This document shows positions 9,204 through 18,294 of a DNA stretch of 64,000 bases, piece by piece. Both the position numbers and the translations under genes were made by a program. This stretch comes from Fusibacter ferrireducens (GTDB lineage: Bacteria > Bacillota > Clostridia > Peptostreptococcales > Acidaminobacteraceae): positions 107,071 to 171,070 of the forward strand of contig NZ_JADKNH010000002.1 of NCBI RefSeq assembly GCF_015352425.1, in the 5' to 3' direction. The notes beneath the pieces were generated by a model. The model did no database searches and was not told the DNA's origin. It saw nothing but the letters and a program-made list of their open reading frames with translations. Position 1 is the first letter of the stretch; each line of letters begins with the position of its first letter.

Positions 9204-10559
9204 TTAAAGCCCCATAAATCTCCACCAAGGCATAAATATTCCAAATATGAGTGGCGGTAGTATTATAGTCAATGAAATACCCATTTTTATAACATGGGCA
9301 TTTTTATAATAGCCATTGCCAAAACCGATTAGTATAGTCACGTGATGAAAGGGTAACAGATATTGGATACTCACTGCCACATATCCAAGTAATGCAATGA
9401 ATTCAGGTTTAAAAACGCCATTTGTTATTCCGATTAAGGTTGGCGTAACTACAGAAAGCGCTGTGATTGTACTCCCAAACATTGCATGAATAACGACAAT
9501 CAACAGCAATACAAAAGGGAGATAAATAACACTATCTAATGGCGGGAAAAAAGTCAAAAAGTAATTGCTTAGAATTGATGATATACCGCTTCCCGTAAGT
9601 ACCTTGCCGATTGAGAATGCTGCTGTAAGAAAAAGCATCAAATTGATATTAATCGTCGACAAATCCTTAATCCTTATAACGCCAAATATAAACATGAGCA
9701 AAACGCCACTTAATGATACATACATCGCTGATATGCCATGAATGTTTTCTGTTATCCAGAATACAACTACCAACATCATAATCGCAGTAGCTATTGCTTC
9801 CTTCCTACTTATTTTTTCAGGTTCCGCCTCATGAAGAATAAATTCTCTGTGAAGAAAATTTTTAAATGTAAAGATATACACCAAACACAGGATAATTGAG
9901 GTTAAAAATGTGGGGAATAGCATATACTTCATCCATTCCAACTGACTCATTGATATACCTGCAAATTCTATTGCCATGTAATTTAGAATAAGATCCCCAT
10001 TTAAAAACATCATACTTGTAACTGTTGACCCAAGAAAAATGCTGAAAATTAAAACTTGATTTTCTTCTTCCGTGATATTTTGATTCTTTAAAAATGACGC
10101 ATATATAGAGGCTAAAATGATTACTCTTGGGAACGGTTGAGGTATTATAAATATGAACACAATACCAAGGACAAAACTCATCAAAACCAGTGCTTTAGAA
10201 TTTTTGCAAAATTTATTTAGGACATATTTTGAAAATCTATCTGCAACTTTAGAATTCACAATGCCCTGTGACAGAATAAAAGAAGCTATAATAGTCACAA
10301 AATCATGAGAGAGCGGGAAAAAATATATATTTTTTAGAGATGTATCCCCAAATACGCTAAAAATAAGAAGCATTAAAATGGATGCGAACTCCTTGTTGAC
10401 ACAGCCAGTTGCCCACCATGTTACGGTTAAAAATAACGTGCCGAGAACAATACTTTGAAATAATGACATGCCCAGCGGTTTAACGATAACAATCGAAATC
10501 GGTAGAATTAATGTCATCAGTATTTTTAGAATCAAACTTCTATCTAACCTCAAATTCAT
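9204..10559 (-). CDS. DASS/SLC13-type anion symporter
   Basis: 451 residues with about eleven or twelve membrane helices, including two helix-hairpin regions containing FLGSTVTSMMF and MFGSTITALSVVTP that resemble the SNT-type ion-binding loops of divalent anion:sodium symporters. Its start codon lies one base after the phosphotransbutyrylase stop, so it belongs to the operon. It could import a carboxylate substrate or export the acid end product of butyrate kinase. Direction and substrate are inference. Confidence 0.75.
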   Translation of the reverse strand: MNLRLDRSLILKILMTLILPISIVIVKPLGMSLFQSIVLGTLFLTVTWWATGCVNKEFASILMLLIFSVFGDTSLKNIYFFPLSHDFVTIIASFILSQGIVNSKVADRFSKYVLNKFCKNSKALVLMSFVLGIVFIFIIPQPFPRVIILASIYASFLKNQNITEEENQVLIFSIFLGSTVTSMMFLNGDLILNYMAIEFAGISMSQLEWMKYMLFPTFLTSIILCLVYIFTFKNFLHREFILHEAEPEKISRKEAIATAIMMLVVVFWITENIHGISAMYVSLSGVLLMFIFGVIRIKDLSTININLMLFLTAAFSIGKVLTGSGISSILSNYFLTFFPPLDSVIYLPFVLLLIVVIHAMFGSTITALSVVTPTLIGITNGVFKPEFIALLGYVAVSIQYLLPFHHVTILIGFGNGYYKNAHVIKMGISLTIILPPLIFGIFMPWWRFMGL

Positions 10560-10560
10560 T

Positions 10561-11462
10561 TTACACCTGCTCAGATATATAAACTGCTAACGCTATTGAA
10601 AGTAATTTGTTTTTCTTAGAATCCGTTCGAGAAGTCATAATAATTGGAGCTGATGCTCCCATTACAGCTGCTGCAACTTCTTTTTTTGAAAATAGTGTAA
10701 GAGATTTCGTTAAGACATTGCCAACTTGAAGATTAGGTACAACTAACACATCTGCATTGCCTGCAACCTCACCTGATATTTTTTTCTGAATTGCAGCTTC
10801 GGGAGATATCGCATTATCAAGCGCAAAAGGACCATCAACTATACAATTTCTAATTTGCCCACGGTCACACATTTTTGAAAGTATTGCTGCATCTACAGTA
10901 TCCTTTATTGCAGGATTGACCACTTCAACAGCAGAAAGCAGTGCTACTTTAGGAAAGCTGCAACCCAGCTTTATTGCAAGTTCAACTGAATTTTCTATAA
11001 TGCCTTTTTTTTCTTCCAAAGTAGGCTCTATAGCCATGGCACAATCTGTGAGGAGCTGAAGGCCTTCACCAAATGGCTTGTCATAAACTGAAATTTGACT
11101 TACAACTTTCCCTTTATTGAGACCCTTTTCCTTGTCCAATACAGCTTTTAGAAATGTAGAAGTGTGAAGCATCCCTTTCATGATGGCTTCTACCTCTCCA
11201 TCCCTAACCATTTTAACAGCATATTCTGCTGCTGATTTATGATCCAAACTATCCACTATTTCCATACTACCTGATAAATTTTCATTTTTCATCAATTTTT
11301 TTATTTTTTCTAAGTTACCAATCAAAACGAAATCGGCTAAGTTTTCTTCTATTGCCAATTTTACTAATTTTATAATCTCAGGGTCTTCCGCTACAGCCAC
11401 AGCAATTTTTTTTTTTTTTCATTCTTAACTTGAATAAACAGTTCTTCTAGATTATTCAACAT
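10561..11462 (-). CDS. ptb: Phosphate butyryl/acyl transferase, 5' end out of frame at a 14-A tract
   Basis: The body (10561-11400) reads as a phosphotransbutyrylase of the phosphotransacetylase superfamily, converting acyl-CoA plus phosphate to acyl phosphate (blocks ADFVLIGN, EAIMKGMLHTSTFLKAVL, LLTDCAMAIEPTLEEKK, MGASAPIIMTSRTDS). It lacks the usual first 20 residues in frame. These are encoded just upstream: ATG 11462, with GGAGGG 5 bases before it, gives MLNNLEELFIQVKNE and then enters 14 adenines (11406-11419). With 14 A the frame ends at a TAG a few codons on. With 15 A it would read smoothly into KKKKIAVAVAEDPE. The GTG at 11400 has no binding site. So this is either a miscounted homopolymer, slippage-dependent expression, or a frameshift mutation. 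Confidence 0.85.
11406..11419 (-). repeat. 14-A homopolymer inside the start of ptb
   Basis: Fourteen T on the plus strand (A on the coding strand). Changing the tract by +1 restores the reading frame between the Shine-Dalgarno-preceded ATG 11462 and the rest of the gene. Confidence 0.9.
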
Positions 11463-11471
11463 AATACCCTC

Positions 11472-12539
11472 CTAATAACTTTTTGCCTCTTCTTCACCTG
11501 ATAAATATCTCATTGCACCTTCTGCGAGAGAAAGCATCTCATTTTCTCCTGCTAAAATATAAATCGGGGCAATAAACTCAGTCCTCTCTTTAATCCACGC
11601 CGTAAGCATCTCGGAATACGCAAGACTTCCTGTGAGAACAATGCCATCTACCTTTCCAGACATTACAGCACATGTTGCCCCTATTTCCTTTGAAATATGG
11701 TATGCCATCGCTTCATAAACTTTTTGAGCATAGACATCGCCATTTTTGATTCTTTTCTCAACTTCAAGACCGCTATTAGTCCCAAGGTAAGACATTAGCC
11801 CTCCATTGCCACGAACTTTTTTTATCATCTGATCCAATGTGAATGCTCCTGAATAGCACATGCGTATCACGTCACCTACTGGAACCGTCCCTGCTCTTTC
11901 AGGTGAAAAAGGACCATCTCCGTCAAGTGCATTATTTACATCGATCACAAGACCTTTTTCATGAGCAGCAATTGAGATGCCTCCGCCAAGATGCGCAACG
12001 ATCAAATTCAATTCACTATAATATTTACCCAAATCGTTGGCTATTTTTTTAGCGGTCCTTTTCTGATTAAGAGCATGAAAGCTGCTCATTCTTGGGATTT
12101 CTTTGATCCCAGAAAATCTAGCCAAATCACAAAGCTCGTCTGTTACAGGTGGATCTGCAACTATAACTGGAATATTAAGTTCCAATCCTAAATTATATGC
12201 GATTACATTACCAACATTCGTTGGGTGAACGCCATATTTTTCACTTTTCATATCCTCTATCATTTCCTGATTCAAAATATATATGCCTCCAGGAATGGGT
12301 TTGGTATTGCCGCCACGACAAGAGATAGCATCAAATTCGCTCATTTTGTAGCCATTATGCTCCAGTGTTTTTACGATTTTATTTTTTCTAAAAATTTGTT
12401 GATCCCATATGGAATCAAATTCACTGAGTTCTTCTTGTGAATGGGCTATGGATTCTCTAAAAACTTCATTTAAATCATCATAAACAGCTACTTTAGTTGA
12501 AGTCGATCCCAAGTTAATTATCATACATCTATAGGCCAT
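11472..12539 (-). CDS. buk: Butyrate kinase (branched-chain acyl kinase)
   Basis: 355 residues of the acetokinase/butyrate kinase superfamily. Visible blocks: INLGSTSTKVAVYDD (phosphate 1), HPTNVGNVIAY, FHALNQKRTAKK, LIVAHLGGGISIAAHEKG, RAGTVPVGDVIRMC and DGIVLTGSLAYSEML. It transfers phosphate from butyryl or branched acyl phosphate to ADP, giving ATP and free acid. ATG 12539 has GGGAGG 4 bases upstream; the ATG four codons earlier overlaps this site. Between the oxidoreductase beta gene and ptb, it completes an energy-conserving 2-oxoacid fermentation module. Confidence 0.92.
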   Translation of the reverse strand: MAYRCMIINLGSTSTKVAVYDDLNEVFRESIAHSQEELSEFDSIWDQQIFRKNKIVKTLEHNGYKMSEFDAISCRGGNTKPIPGGIYILNQEMIEDMKSEKYGVHPTNVGNVIAYNLGLELNIPVIVADPPVTDELCDLARFSGIKEIPRMSSFHALNQKRTAKKIANDLGKYYSELNLIVAHLGGGISIAAHEKGLVIDVNNALDGDGPFSPERAGTVPVGDVIRMCYSGAFTLDQMIKKVRGNGGLMSYLGTNSGLEVEKRIKNGDVYAQKVYEAMAYHISKEIGATCAVMSGKVDGIVLTGSLAYSEMLTAWIKERTEFIAPIYILAGENEMLSLAEGAMRYLSGEEEAKSY

Positions 12540-12588
12540 GTTGCCTCCCATTTTAAAACAGATTATGGATAAGAGTATCCTATTAAAT

Positions 12589-13458
12589 TCATATCATTTT
12601 TCCCGTGTATTTATCGAAATGTGCTTTTACATTTTCCTGCATTGTCTTTTTATCTTCTGCACTCATTTTTTTAAATCTGCCCTGCAAACCAACGTACTCT
12701 TCAATGGGTTTTAATGCCTTCCGATTATAATTAAGAGTATATTTACCATTTTCATATTCATATTGAATCCAACAGCCTGTTTCGACAGCCGCTCTTGCAA
12801 CCTGTATTGTTTTGCTTGGGTCATATCTCCATCCTGTTGGACATGGTGCATGTACATGAACAAGTGACGGGCCATCAACTTCAGATGCTTTCTCAATTTT
12901 TCGCTCTAAATCCTTTATGTTATAAATAGATGCTGTTGCCGCATAAGGAATATCATGGCTAATTGCAATTTGAACTAAATCCTTTCTTCCAGTGTTCTTA
13001 CCTGCAGGCGTTGTCGTCGTAGAAGCAAATTGAGGTGTTGAAGATGAGCTCTGAATGCCTGTATTCATATAAGCTTCATTGTCATAACATATATAAATAA
13101 CTTTATCCCTTCTTTCCAAAACTCCGGATAATGCTTGAATACCTATGTCAACCGTTGCACCATCTCCTGCAAAAGCAAGTACTTTAGTATGAGTGTTACC
13201 CTTTGCATTGAGGGCCGCTCTCAGCCCTGATGCACATGCAGCAGAATTTTCCAGATTCCCCTGAAATCCTGGAATTTTCAAAGCGGTTTCCTTTCCAAAT
13301 CCAGAAAATAATGCAGCGCATCCAGGAGGTATGATAATCATGGTGTCTTCTCCCAAAACTCTCATGGCACTTCTCATTACAATTTCAAGTCCACAGCCTG
13401 CACAAGCACTAACTCCATGAGACACTAAACCCTTTGATTGATGTTTAACTTCTAGCAT
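12589..13458 (-). CDS. 2-oxoacid:ferredoxin oxidoreductase, beta subunit (TPP-binding)
   Basis: 289 residues. CAGCGLEI near residue 19 provides cluster-ligand-type cysteines. GDGATVDIGIQALSG with a following NxxY motif (CYDNEAYMNTG) is the thiamine diphosphate/Mg site. SSSTPQFASTTTTPAGK is typical of four-subunit pyruvate or ketoisovalerate oxidoreductases. With alpha, gamma and delta it oxidises a 2-oxoacid to acyl-CoA and CO2, reducing ferredoxin. The adjacent buk and ptb favour branched-chain 2-oxoacids (VOR-like) over pyruvate, but sequence alone does not settle this. The start overlaps the end of the alpha gene by a few bases. Confidence 0.88.
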   Translation of the reverse strand: MLEVKHQSKGLVSHGVSACAGCGLEIVMRSAMRVLGEDTMIIIPPGCAALFSGFGKETALKIPGFQGNLENSAACASGLRAALNAKGNTHTKVLAFAGDGATVDIGIQALSGVLERRDKVIYICYDNEAYMNTGIQSSSSTPQFASTTTTPAGKNTGRKDLVQIAISHDIPYAATASIYNIKDLERKIEKASEVDGPSLVHVHAPCPTGWRYDPSKTIQVARAAVETGCWIQYEYENGKYTLNYNRKALKPIEEYVGLQGRFKKMSAEDKKTMQENVKAHFDKYTGKMI

Positions 13459-14657
13459 TTCACAGTCACCTCCCTTAAAGTCATTGCATTTTCTTTAGTG
13501 TCAATCCATTGAGTGTGGTTTAATGATTTACCGCTCTGAATATCCAATAGTTCATTAAATATTTTTTCAATGGTTGTTTCTGTAACGTCTCGACCGCCAA
13601 GACCACCTACAAAATGTCTTATATCTGCATTCAATCCATTCATAGCAGCAGTAATTTCACTCCATAATGGCCCACCTTGTCCACCTAGTCCTGCACTTCT
13701 GTCGAATACACCAATGACTTTAAACGGTTTAAGTGCCTCTCTTATTGCTTCAAATGGAAATGGTCTAAAAGTGACGATCTTTATAACGCCTACCTTTCTG
13801 CCTTCTGCTCTCATTTTATTGACTACATGTTTTGCCGTTCCACACATTGAACCAAGTGCAACCAAAACCGTATCTGCATCTTCTGTTTTATAGCTTTCCA
13901 TGATTTGAATCTTTCGTCCTGTGATGACTTCATATGCCTTTGCATATTCCTCGAAAACTTCAAATACGTTATCCATAGCTTTTTTCTGTTGATATCTCAT
14001 TTCCGTGTACTCATCTGGTGAAGTCAAATCGCATATAAACATAGGATCACTGGTATCCAAAAAAGCATTTTTAGGAATATAGGGTCCTATAAATTGATCC
14101 ATGGATGCCTGAGTTGGCACATCAATTTTTTGCATTGAATGAGACAAGAAAAAACCGTCAAGACAGACCATAGAAGGCAGTTGCACTCTATAATCTTCAC
14201 ATATCTTATAGGCTAAAAGAGTCATATCCAAAACTTCTTGGACATTTTGACAGTAAAATTGAAGCCACCCCATGTCTCTTTCACTCATTGCATCTCCATG
14301 TTCACACCATAGAGTCCAAGGTGCAGCGATACCTCGATTCACAACTGGCATCACAATTGGGACTCTATTCCCCGATGTCATGCCAACAACTTCATGCATA
14401 AGTGCAAGACCATTTGAGGCTGTGGCTGTTGCAGCTCTTACACCCACAAGACATGCTGTTGTTGCCACAGATAGAGCCGAATGTTCAGATTCAACTCTTA
14501 TATATTCCGCTTTAATCGTTCCATCTGCCACTAAGTCAGCTAATTTTTCAGAAATTGAACTTTGAGGCGTAATCGGATATGCAGAAATAACTTGAACTTT
14601 TGCCAATTTCATAGCTTCAACAGCTGCTGAATTTCCATCTAACATTTTATATGCCAT
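13452..14657 (-). CDS. 2-oxoacid:ferredoxin oxidoreductase, alpha subunit
   Basis: 401 residues. The N-terminal pyrimidine-binding domain shows AYPITPQSSISEKLADL, VESEHSALSVATTACLVGVRAATATAS and NRGIAAPWTLWCEHGDAMSERD. The C-terminal transketolase-C-like domain (about 255-370) shows DTVLVALGSMCGTAKHVV and VFDRSAGLGGQGGPLW. It is the substrate-binding large subunit of the four-subunit enzyme. Its ATG overlaps the delta stop (TAATG). The sequence is close to the archaeal/Thermotoga-type POR/VOR alpha chains rather than the fused 1,170-residue clostridial PFOR. Confidence 0.9.
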   Translation of the reverse strand: MAYKMLDGNSAAVEAMKLAKVQVISAYPITPQSSISEKLADLVADGTIKAEYIRVESEHSALSVATTACLVGVRAATATASNGLALMHEVVGMTSGNRVPIVMPVVNRGIAAPWTLWCEHGDAMSERDMGWLQFYCQNVQEVLDMTLLAYKICEDYRVQLPSMVCLDGFFLSHSMQKIDVPTQASMDQFIGPYIPKNAFLDTSDPMFICDLTSPDEYTEMRYQQKKAMDNVFEVFEEYAKAYEVITGRKIQIMESYKTEDADTVLVALGSMCGTAKHVVNKMRAEGRKVGVIKIVTFRPFPFEAIREALKPFKVIGVFDRSAGLGGQGGPLWSEITAAMNGLNADIRHFVGGLGGRDVTETTIEKIFNELLDIQSGKSLNHTQWIDTKENAMTLREVTVKC

Positions 14658-14962
14658 TACTCTACACTTCCTTCCGCTACTAATTTAATGCAATTCTTAG
14701 GACATTCGTTGACACAAATGCCACAACCTTTACAATAGTCATAATCTATCTCTACACTTTCTTTAAGTTCTTTGTGTATTGTAATTACGTTGCAGGGGCA
14801 AAAGCTTTCGCATATGCCACATTTTATACAGTTTTCAAAATTGACTACAGGTCTTTCAAGTCTCCAGCTTCCTGTGTTTGAACTGACAAATTCATTAGCG
14901 CAAGGGCCATACACATTAATTTTTTTGCAATTTCTTGTTTGTTGTTCTTGCTGCTTCTGCAT
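14657..14962 (-). CDS. 2-oxoacid:ferredoxin oxidoreductase, delta subunit (2[4Fe-4S] ferredoxin)
   Basis: 101 residues from ATG 14962 (GGCGGG upstream), overlapping the gamma gene by 47 bases. Two ferredoxin motifs are visible: CIKCGICESFCPCN (residues about 47-60) and CKGCGICVNECPKN (about 80-93). They bind two [4Fe-4S] clusters that carry electrons from the TPP site to external ferredoxin. The N-terminal GSWRLERPVV is typical for this subunit. Confidence 0.92.
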   Translation of the reverse strand: MQKQQEQQTRNCKKINVYGPCANEFVSSNTGSWRLERPVVNFENCIKCGICESFCPCNVITIHKELKESVEIDYDYCKGCGICVNECPKNCIKLVAEGSVE

Positions 14963-15467
14963 TTTTATCACCCGCCTTTCCCTTAAACCATTCTTTTATA
15001 GCTTTTTCAATTGAGTTTATGGATACAATACCAACTCCAGCAATTGCCCCAAGCATGGAACTGTTCGGAATACCTCTCCCGATTTTTTCCATCGCAATTT
15101 GTGTGCCATCTACATAATAGATTTCTTTAAATCCCAATTTCTCATATATTGAGAGCATCTCTTTTTTTTCTGTATTTAGTATTAAAATGGATTCCTCATG
15201 AATGCCCTCTGCGATGTCTACGCCCTTATGAATTACATTCTGATCCATAACCATAACAATATCGGGGTCATACACAAATGAATTCAAAAGCACAGGTTCT
15301 TCATCAACTATTATACTTGTGTTTACAGGCGCCCCTCTTCTTTCATGACCGTAAGCTGGGACCGTAATAGCATATTTGCCTTCGTACAATGAAACTGCCT
15401 CAGAAAATATCTTCGCAGCAGTCACAACACCTTGACCACCCAATCCGTAAAATTTAATTTTCGTCAA
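14916..15467 (-). CDS. 2-oxoacid:ferredoxin oxidoreductase, gamma subunit
   Basis: 183 residues. The start FYGLGGQGVVTAAKIF, then VPAYGHERRGAPVNTSI and NSSMLGAIAGVG, are standard for the gamma (CoA-binding) subunit. I prefer TTG 15467 because GGAG lies 8 bases upstream and homologues begin with M-T-K; a GTG three codons earlier (15476) overlaps that site. First gene of the operon gamma-delta-alpha-beta-buk-ptb-transporter, with an IclR-type double operator about 120-155 bases upstream. The C-terminal AARTTNKKLQKN tail overlaps the delta gene. Confidence 0.88.
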   Translation of the reverse strand: MTKIKFYGLGGQGVVTAAKIFSEAVSLYEGKYAITVPAYGHERRGAPVNTSIIVDEEPVLLNSFVYDPDIVMVMDQNVIHKGVDIAEGIHEESILILNTEKKEMLSIYEKLGFKEIYYVDGTQIAMEKIGRGIPNSSMLGAIAGVGIVSINSIEKAIKEWFKGKAGDKNAEAARTTNKKLQKN

Positions 15468-15586
15468 ATAATTCACTCCATTCTGTATATTATTTATTTT
15501 TATTTGACCATAGATTTACATGCCTATTTTTTAAATCTTATTTAGAGTTGACTTATACTAAAAATAGAACTCTATAGTCATTTTTC

Positions 15587-15623
15587 GTTCTTTTATAAAG
15601 AACGATGTTCCTCATAAAAGACA
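15587..15623. promoter_or_regulatory. IclR-type double operator, oxidoreductase operon (site A)
   Basis: GTTCTTTTATAAAGAAC (15587-15603), a perfect 7-3-7 palindrome, is followed exactly 20 bases later by the weaker copy GTTCCTCATAAAAGACA (15607-15623). The same paired arrangement recurs at four other promoter regions in the island. Confidence 0.7.
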
Positions 15624-15673
15624 TTATAACCCGTCATTTTTATTTTGTAAATAGCTTTTCACAAAACATCTCT

Positions 15674-16189
15674 CTATTTAAGATTCATAATATTATAGCC
15701 ATAGGGCATTGTATCCCCTGTTTTTTCATCTATATTTATATAATCTATAACTCTACCCGTTATATAAGGCACAATTTTTCTGCAAATATCTTTGCACTTA
15801 TCAGAGCCATAGAATCCATTGGAATCACAGATCTCCTGACAATTAACACTTTCAAATTCACTTTTAAAATCTTGGACTAAATTGTTAAAGCGTCTTAGCT
15901 TAAGATTGCGAGGAATCCATTGCCGTTGTTCCATAGTCATTGAATACGGATTTTTAAACCCCCAAATACTACCCAAAGCCATTTCTGCCGCAATCAATGC
16001 ACCACAAGTATTACCTGAAAGAGCAATGCCACCGCCAAAAGCTGTTGCCATTGCAACACATTCTTCTGGAACGTCAATTATATCCGTACAAATAAGCGCA
16101 TAAAATACCGATTCAGAGCAACTAAGTGCCTCTGCAAAGTTTTTACTGGCAAGATCCACAGCTTTTTTTTTGATTTGATCATCAATCAT
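15674..16189 (-). CDS. C-GCAxxG-C-C family protein
   Basis: 171 residues with spaced cysteines. The elements are SCSESVFYAL near residue 23, AFGGGIALSGNTCGALIAAEMALG near 50-73, a basic RRFNNLVQDFKSEF segment, and a cysteine cluster (CQEICDSNGFY, CKDICRKIV). This is the layout of the C-GCAxxG-C-C (TIGR01909) proteins, thought to be redox or metal-associated but of unproven function. It follows the ABC transporter operon by 141 bases on the same strand and precedes site A. It may be the last gene of the transporter transcript. Confidence 0.75.
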   Translation of the reverse strand: MIDDQIKKKAVDLASKNFAEALSCSESVFYALICTDIIDVPEECVAMATAFGGGIALSGNTCGALIAAEMALGSIWGFKNPYSMTMEQRQWIPRNLKLRRFNNLVQDFKSEFESVNCQEICDSNGFYGSDKCKDICRKIVPYITGRVIDYINIDEKTGDTMPYGYNIMNLK

Positions 16190-16330
16190 CCTATAATTCT
16201 CCCTATATAATTTTTATTAAAGACTGATTTTAATTAGAAACTGGGCACACCGAAAGCACTTAATTGACCGAATCATGGTAAAAATCATTGTGATACTGTC
16301 TGTGCATTAATAGTTCCTGCTATTCAAGGT

Positions 16331-17293
16331 TTAAAGAATATTAATTGATTCAACATAGTGACATGCCACAAAATGGTCTGCCAATATTTCACGCAAAACA
16401 GGTTGCTCTGAGTTGCATCTTTCTTTTGCATATATACAGCGCGATGCAAATCGACACCCTGGTTTTGGATTGATTGGTGAGGAAATCTCGCCTTCAAGAA
16501 GAATGCGCCTTTTCTCTATGCCGATTTGAGGTATAGGTATTGCTGAGAGCAATGCTTTGGTGTAGGGGTGAAAATTTCTTTTAAATAACGCTTTTGTATT
16601 ACATTTTTCCACCATATTTCCAAGGTACATAACCATGATATCGTCTGAAATATGCTTGACCACAGAAAGATTATGCGTAATAAACAGATATGTCAGGCCT
16701 CGTTCTTTTTGCAAATCTTGCATTAAATTAAGGATCTGAGCTTGAATGGATACGTCTAATGCTGACACGGGCTCATCACAGACGATAAATTTAGGATTCA
16801 AAGCCAATGCTCTGGCGATTCCAATACGCTGTCTCCTTCCGCCATCCAGTTCATGAGGGTAAGCATTGGCAAGACGTTCTGTAAGTCCAACAATTTTCAT
16901 AAGCTCCTGCACGCGTTTTTTCAGCTCATCATTACTTTTACAAACCTCATAAATTCTAAGTGGCTCTGCAATAATCTCACTTACTGACATACGAGGATCA
17001 AGAGAAGAATATGGATCTTGAAATATAATTTGCATATACTGCCTAAGATCTTTTATTTGTTTTTTTTTCATGCCTATAACATTATTGCCTTCAAAAAATA
17101 TTTCACCATCAGTTGCTTCAAGTAAATTTATAAGAACTCTTCCTAAGGTGGATTTTCCACACCCTGATTCTCCAACTACGCCTAATGTTTTTCCAGAATT
17201 GAGGTCAAAGCTGACGTCATCCACTGCATGTAGCATGCCACGAGGTGTCTTAAAGTATTTTTTTAGATTTTTGACTTCCAATAATGCGCTCAT
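16331..17293 (-). CDS. Oligo/dipeptide ABC transporter ATP-binding protein (DppF-like)
   Basis: 320 residues with Walker A GESGCGKST, Q-loop QDPYSSLDPRMSV, signature ELDGGRRQRIGIARAL (instead of the common SGGQRQ), Walker B FIVCDEPVSALDVS, and H-loop ITHNLSVV. The C-terminal oligopeptide extension has cysteines (PGCRFASRCIYAKERC) that can hold an Fe-S cluster in Dpp/Opp ATPases. It drives uptake together with DppD. The start directly abuts the DppD stop. Confidence 0.9.
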   Translation of the reverse strand: MSALLEVKNLKKYFKTPRGMLHAVDDVSFDLNSGKTLGVVGESGCGKSTLGRVLINLLEATDGEIFFEGNNVIGMKKKQIKDLRQYMQIIFQDPYSSLDPRMSVSEIIAEPLRIYEVCKSNDELKKRVQELMKIVGLTERLANAYPHELDGGRRQRIGIARALALNPKFIVCDEPVSALDVSIQAQILNLMQDLQKERGLTYLFITHNLSVVKHISDDIMVMYLGNMVEKCNTKALFKRNFHPYTKALLSAIPIPQIGIEKRRILLEGEISSPINPKPGCRFASRCIYAKERCNSEQPVLREILADHFVACHYVESINIL

Positions 17294-18280
17294 TTAACAC
17301 CCTCGACTTTCTTTATGCATTTCATTTTTATGGTGTATACATTTTGAAAAATGTCCTGGTGATACTTGAAATAATTCTGGCTTTCGCTCTTCACATTCAC
17401 TCATTTTTTCATTACAACGTGGTGCAAAACTGCATCCAGTTGGTAATTGTGTTGGATCTGGCATTAGACCATCAATAGGACTAAGTCTTTCTACATCTAA
17501 AACCAAACTGGGAATAGATCCAAAAAGCCCCTTTGTATATGGGTGAGCCGTATTATTAAAAATAGCCTCCAATGTGCCATATTCGACGATTTCACCAGCA
17601 TACATAATAGCTACTCGATCACAAATTTCTGCTACAACTCCTAAGTCGTGAGTTATCATTAACATTGAAGTGCCAAGTTCCTTTTTAAGTTTGTCCATCA
17701 TTTGTAAAACTTGTGCCTGAATAGTGACATCCAATGCAGTTGTAGGCTCATCTGCTATCAACAATGAGGGCTTGCAAGCAAGGGCAATGGCAATAACAAC
17801 ACGTTGTTTCATTCCTCCAGAAAATTGGTGGGGGTACTCATTAATTCTCTCAGCGGGAATACCCACCAATTCAAGCATTTCGCATGCTATTTTAATGGAT
17901 TCAGCATGTGATGTCTTTTGATGTAATCGTATCACTTCGCAAATTTGATCTCCAATTGTAACTACTGGATTAAGCGCAGTCATAGGGTCTTGAAAAATCA
18001 TTGATATTTTGCTACCTCTAATCTTACGAATTTCACGTGCATTTTTTTCCAATAGATTAGAGCCCTCAAAAAAAATTTCCCCTTCGACGACCTTGCCTGG
18101 TGGATCAGGCACTTGACACATAATGCCAAGAGCTGTTGTCGTTTTACCTGCACCAGTTTCCCCAACTAGTCCAAGAGTTTCTCCTCTATTGATTTCAAGA
18201 TCTATGCCATTGACTGCCCTAACAACCCCAGAATCTGTTATATAGTGTATTTTTAATCCTTTAATTTCTAATAGATTCAT
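17294..18280 (-). CDS. Oligo/dipeptide ABC transporter ATP-binding protein (DppD-like)
   Basis: 328 residues. Walker A GETGAGKTT, Q-loop QDPMTALNP, signature FSGGMKQRVVIAIAL, Walker B LLIADEPTTALDV, and the C-terminal GCSFAPRCNEKMSEC extension typical of the DppD/OppD branch. ATG 18280 has GAGGTG 6 bases upstream; a GTG three codons earlier lies in that site. It pairs with the DppF-like ATPase beneath the DppB/DppC channel. Confidence 0.9.
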   Translation of the reverse strand: MNLLEIKGLKIHYITDSGVVRAVNGIDLEINRGETLGLVGETGAGKTTTALGIMCQVPDPPGKVVEGEIFFEGSNLLEKNAREIRKIRGSKISMIFQDPMTALNPVVTIGDQICEVIRLHQKTSHAESIKIACEMLELVGIPAERINEYPHQFSGGMKQRVVIAIALACKPSLLIADEPTTALDVTIQAQVLQMMDKLKKELGTSMLMITHDLGVVAEICDRVAIMYAGEIVEYGTLEAIFNNTAHPYTKGLFGSIPSLVLDVERLSPIDGLMPDPTQLPTGCSFAPRCNEKMSECEERKPELFQVSPGHFSKCIHHKNEMHKESRGC

Positions 18281-18294
18281 CTTTTTCACCTCAC

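Noticed and set aside
16331..17293. DppF-like signature LDGGRRQ instead of SGGQRQ as a sign of inactivation
   Set aside because: Walker A, Walker B, Q-loop and H-loop are intact, and this variant is, as far as I recall, found in clostridial Dpp/Opp ATPases.
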